Source: Azadirachta indica (taxonomy: Eukaryota > Streptophyta > Magnoliopsida > Sapindales > Meliaceae). Taken from it: 64,000 bases of DNA. Under the pieces are notes generated by a model. It made no database searches, was not told where the DNA came from, and saw only the letters and a program-made list of their open reading frames with translations. Numbering within the stretch: position 1 is the stretch's first letter; each line of letters starts with the position of its first letter. Both the position numbers and the translations under genes were made by a program. Location: NCBI GenBank assembly GCA_022749755.1, contig CM040444.1, forward strand, positions 10,706,274 through 10,770,273. The letters run 5' to 3'. Positions 62,775 through 64,000 of the stretch are shown here, in pieces.

Positions 62775-62860
62775 GATGAATGAGGCAAGCACAATTGAAG
62801 CAAGAAGAAGAGGAACAAGCTTTTTAAAGACTTGTTTTAATACAACCAGTGCATTGTTAG
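62775..62860 (+). CDS. Probable first coding exon of an AVT1-type amino acid transporter
   Basis: After a splice acceptor (ttgtaaattag ending at 62,774) an ATG at 62,776 opens 28 codons containing RRRGTSFLKTCFNTTSALLG, the segment just before the first membrane helix in plant vacuolar amino acid transporters of the AVT1/AAAP family. It ends at a possible donor (gttggtaaac; GT at 62,861 or 62,865). A 5' leader exon may end at about 61,983 (catcatcag before gtttgc). No following exon is recognisable up to 64,000, so the gene either has a long intron and continues outside or is a remnant. Confidence 0.5.
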
Positions 62861-62865
62861 GTTGG

Positions 62866-64000
62866 TAAACGATTTTCTCCTCTTTTTATTGAATAATATA
62901 ATTTCGAACACATTAATAAATTAAAACATAATCTACTCATTTGTATCAAACAGGCCTATAATCTCTTAGTAAAATTATTTAAGTACCTTCTAACATATCA
63001 AGTTACTTATGATTGCACTATAATAGTTAAAATTCAATATTAAGCGTATATATATATATATATATATTATTTCTTAAGAAAAAGCAAGGTTTATAATAAG
63101 TACAAGTTTAAAACTAGTAAAATTAATAAATTATATGTATAATAATTGAGTACAAAATGCGTTTAAAAAAAAAAAATGTGAATATAATCAAATATGTAGT
63201 TTTATATTTATATAATTTTTACTAAAGTTATAAAAAATAAAAAGGTGTTTTAAGAGAATTTTGAAGGAAAGATAGTAACGTGACTATTATTTTATTCTCA
63301 TAATTTTACATATTTTTCTTATAAACTCATCTCATTATCCAATTGATAAAAATCACATTATGACTTTGGATGGATGAAAGTTGGGATATAATTTGGAAGG
63401 CCTTGATATTACTAATTTGAGAAAGTTAAACCAAACATATTCCTAAAAATTTTAAAAACTATATAGAGCCATAAAATAAAATTATTTATAACTTGTAAAA
63501 ATTAATTAAAATGAAATATCATTATTTTTATTTATATTTTTTTGAAAAGCTATATAAGTATTGGTTATTTTACAAACTCTACCGATTAGTAAAAAAAAAT
63601 TATTATTTTAAAACTAAAAAATATAGCTACATATTTACAATATGTAGTGTGATTGATAAAGAAAACTATCTATTTTTTAATTAAAAAAATTTAAAAAGAA
63701 ATAACATAAGTTATTGGATAAAAATATTTTATAATTTATAGCTATTAATCAAAATAAAAGATTTATTCTTATTTTAAACACTTTTAAAAAAAGAAGTTGC
63801 ATATATATATATTTGGAAAACAAAGAAGTTGCATATTTAAAACCTAACGATTGATCGAAATTATAAATCTAATTTTGGAAAGAATTTTAAAAGTAGCTAA
63901 ACAAATAATCGAATAAGATTATTTTAGAACCTGTAAAAATAAAATAGAATTATTTCTTAAAAATTAAAAAGCTACATAAATTATTGGATAATATTATTTA
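62866..64000. other. AT-rich, no further exon seen
   Basis: Possibly intron 2 of the transporter gene. It contains a (TA)n run at about 63,046-63,067. I see no membrane-helix coding sequence. Confidence 0.35.

Noticed and set aside
1..64000. CRISPR arrays, bacterial operons, rRNA genes and canonical tRNA genes
   Set aside because: None seen. The direct repeats present are long, diverged and AT-rich, and the sequence is of plant nuclear type.

Overview
This window looks like nuclear DNA of a flowering plant, most likely a eudicot. It is strongly AT-rich, intron-bearing protein genes are rare, and most of the length is old transposable-element and endogenous-virus sequence in many stages of decay. 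I cannot name the species from the sequence.

Layout. Positions 1-7,500 hold a Ty3/gypsy gag stub, a set of AT-rich direct repeats with GC-rich blocks, and a decayed antisense DUF4283/zinc-knuckle (LINE ORF1-like) gene at about 3.2-4.0 kb. Positions 7,500-11,140 are non-coding, with a possible LTR near 10.1-11.06 kb. Positions 11,147-21,850 are a cluster of endogenous pararetrovirus (Caulimoviridae-type) copies: one broken copy on the + strand, a second facing it tail to tail on the - strand, and a scrambled third group of fragments. No copy has an open polyprotein frame. Positions 21,850-24,970 show no gene. Positions 24,975-41,939 are a nest of Ty1/copia retrotransposons. Element A (25,085-34,565, - strand, with LTRs, PBS, PPT and an exact 5-bp target duplication) sits inside the reverse transcriptase of a related element B. 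B also carries a 1.1-kb long-TIR transposon inside its integrase and abuts the truncated + strand copia element D.

Positions 42,000-49,600 are AT-rich with a SINE-like unit, a 119-bp tandem duplication and two TIR elements. The one clear host gene is at 49,764-54,906 (+): a four-exon PYM homologue (partner of Y14 and Mago, exon-junction-complex recycling factor, 236 aa) with an antisense LINE fragment in intron 2. Positions 55,000-61,700 hold local repeats, a roughly 2.9-kb offset segmental duplication, a 295-bp MITE with a 9-bp target duplication whose paralogous empty site is still visible, and a foldback element. Near the right edge (62,776) is the probable first coding exon of an AVT-type amino acid transporter whose remainder is not visible here.

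The PYM gene, and possibly the transporter, appear to be the only host genes. The other coding matter belongs to mobile or viral sequence, and much of its damage consists of C-to-T or G-to-A changes at catalytic and zinc-binding codons.
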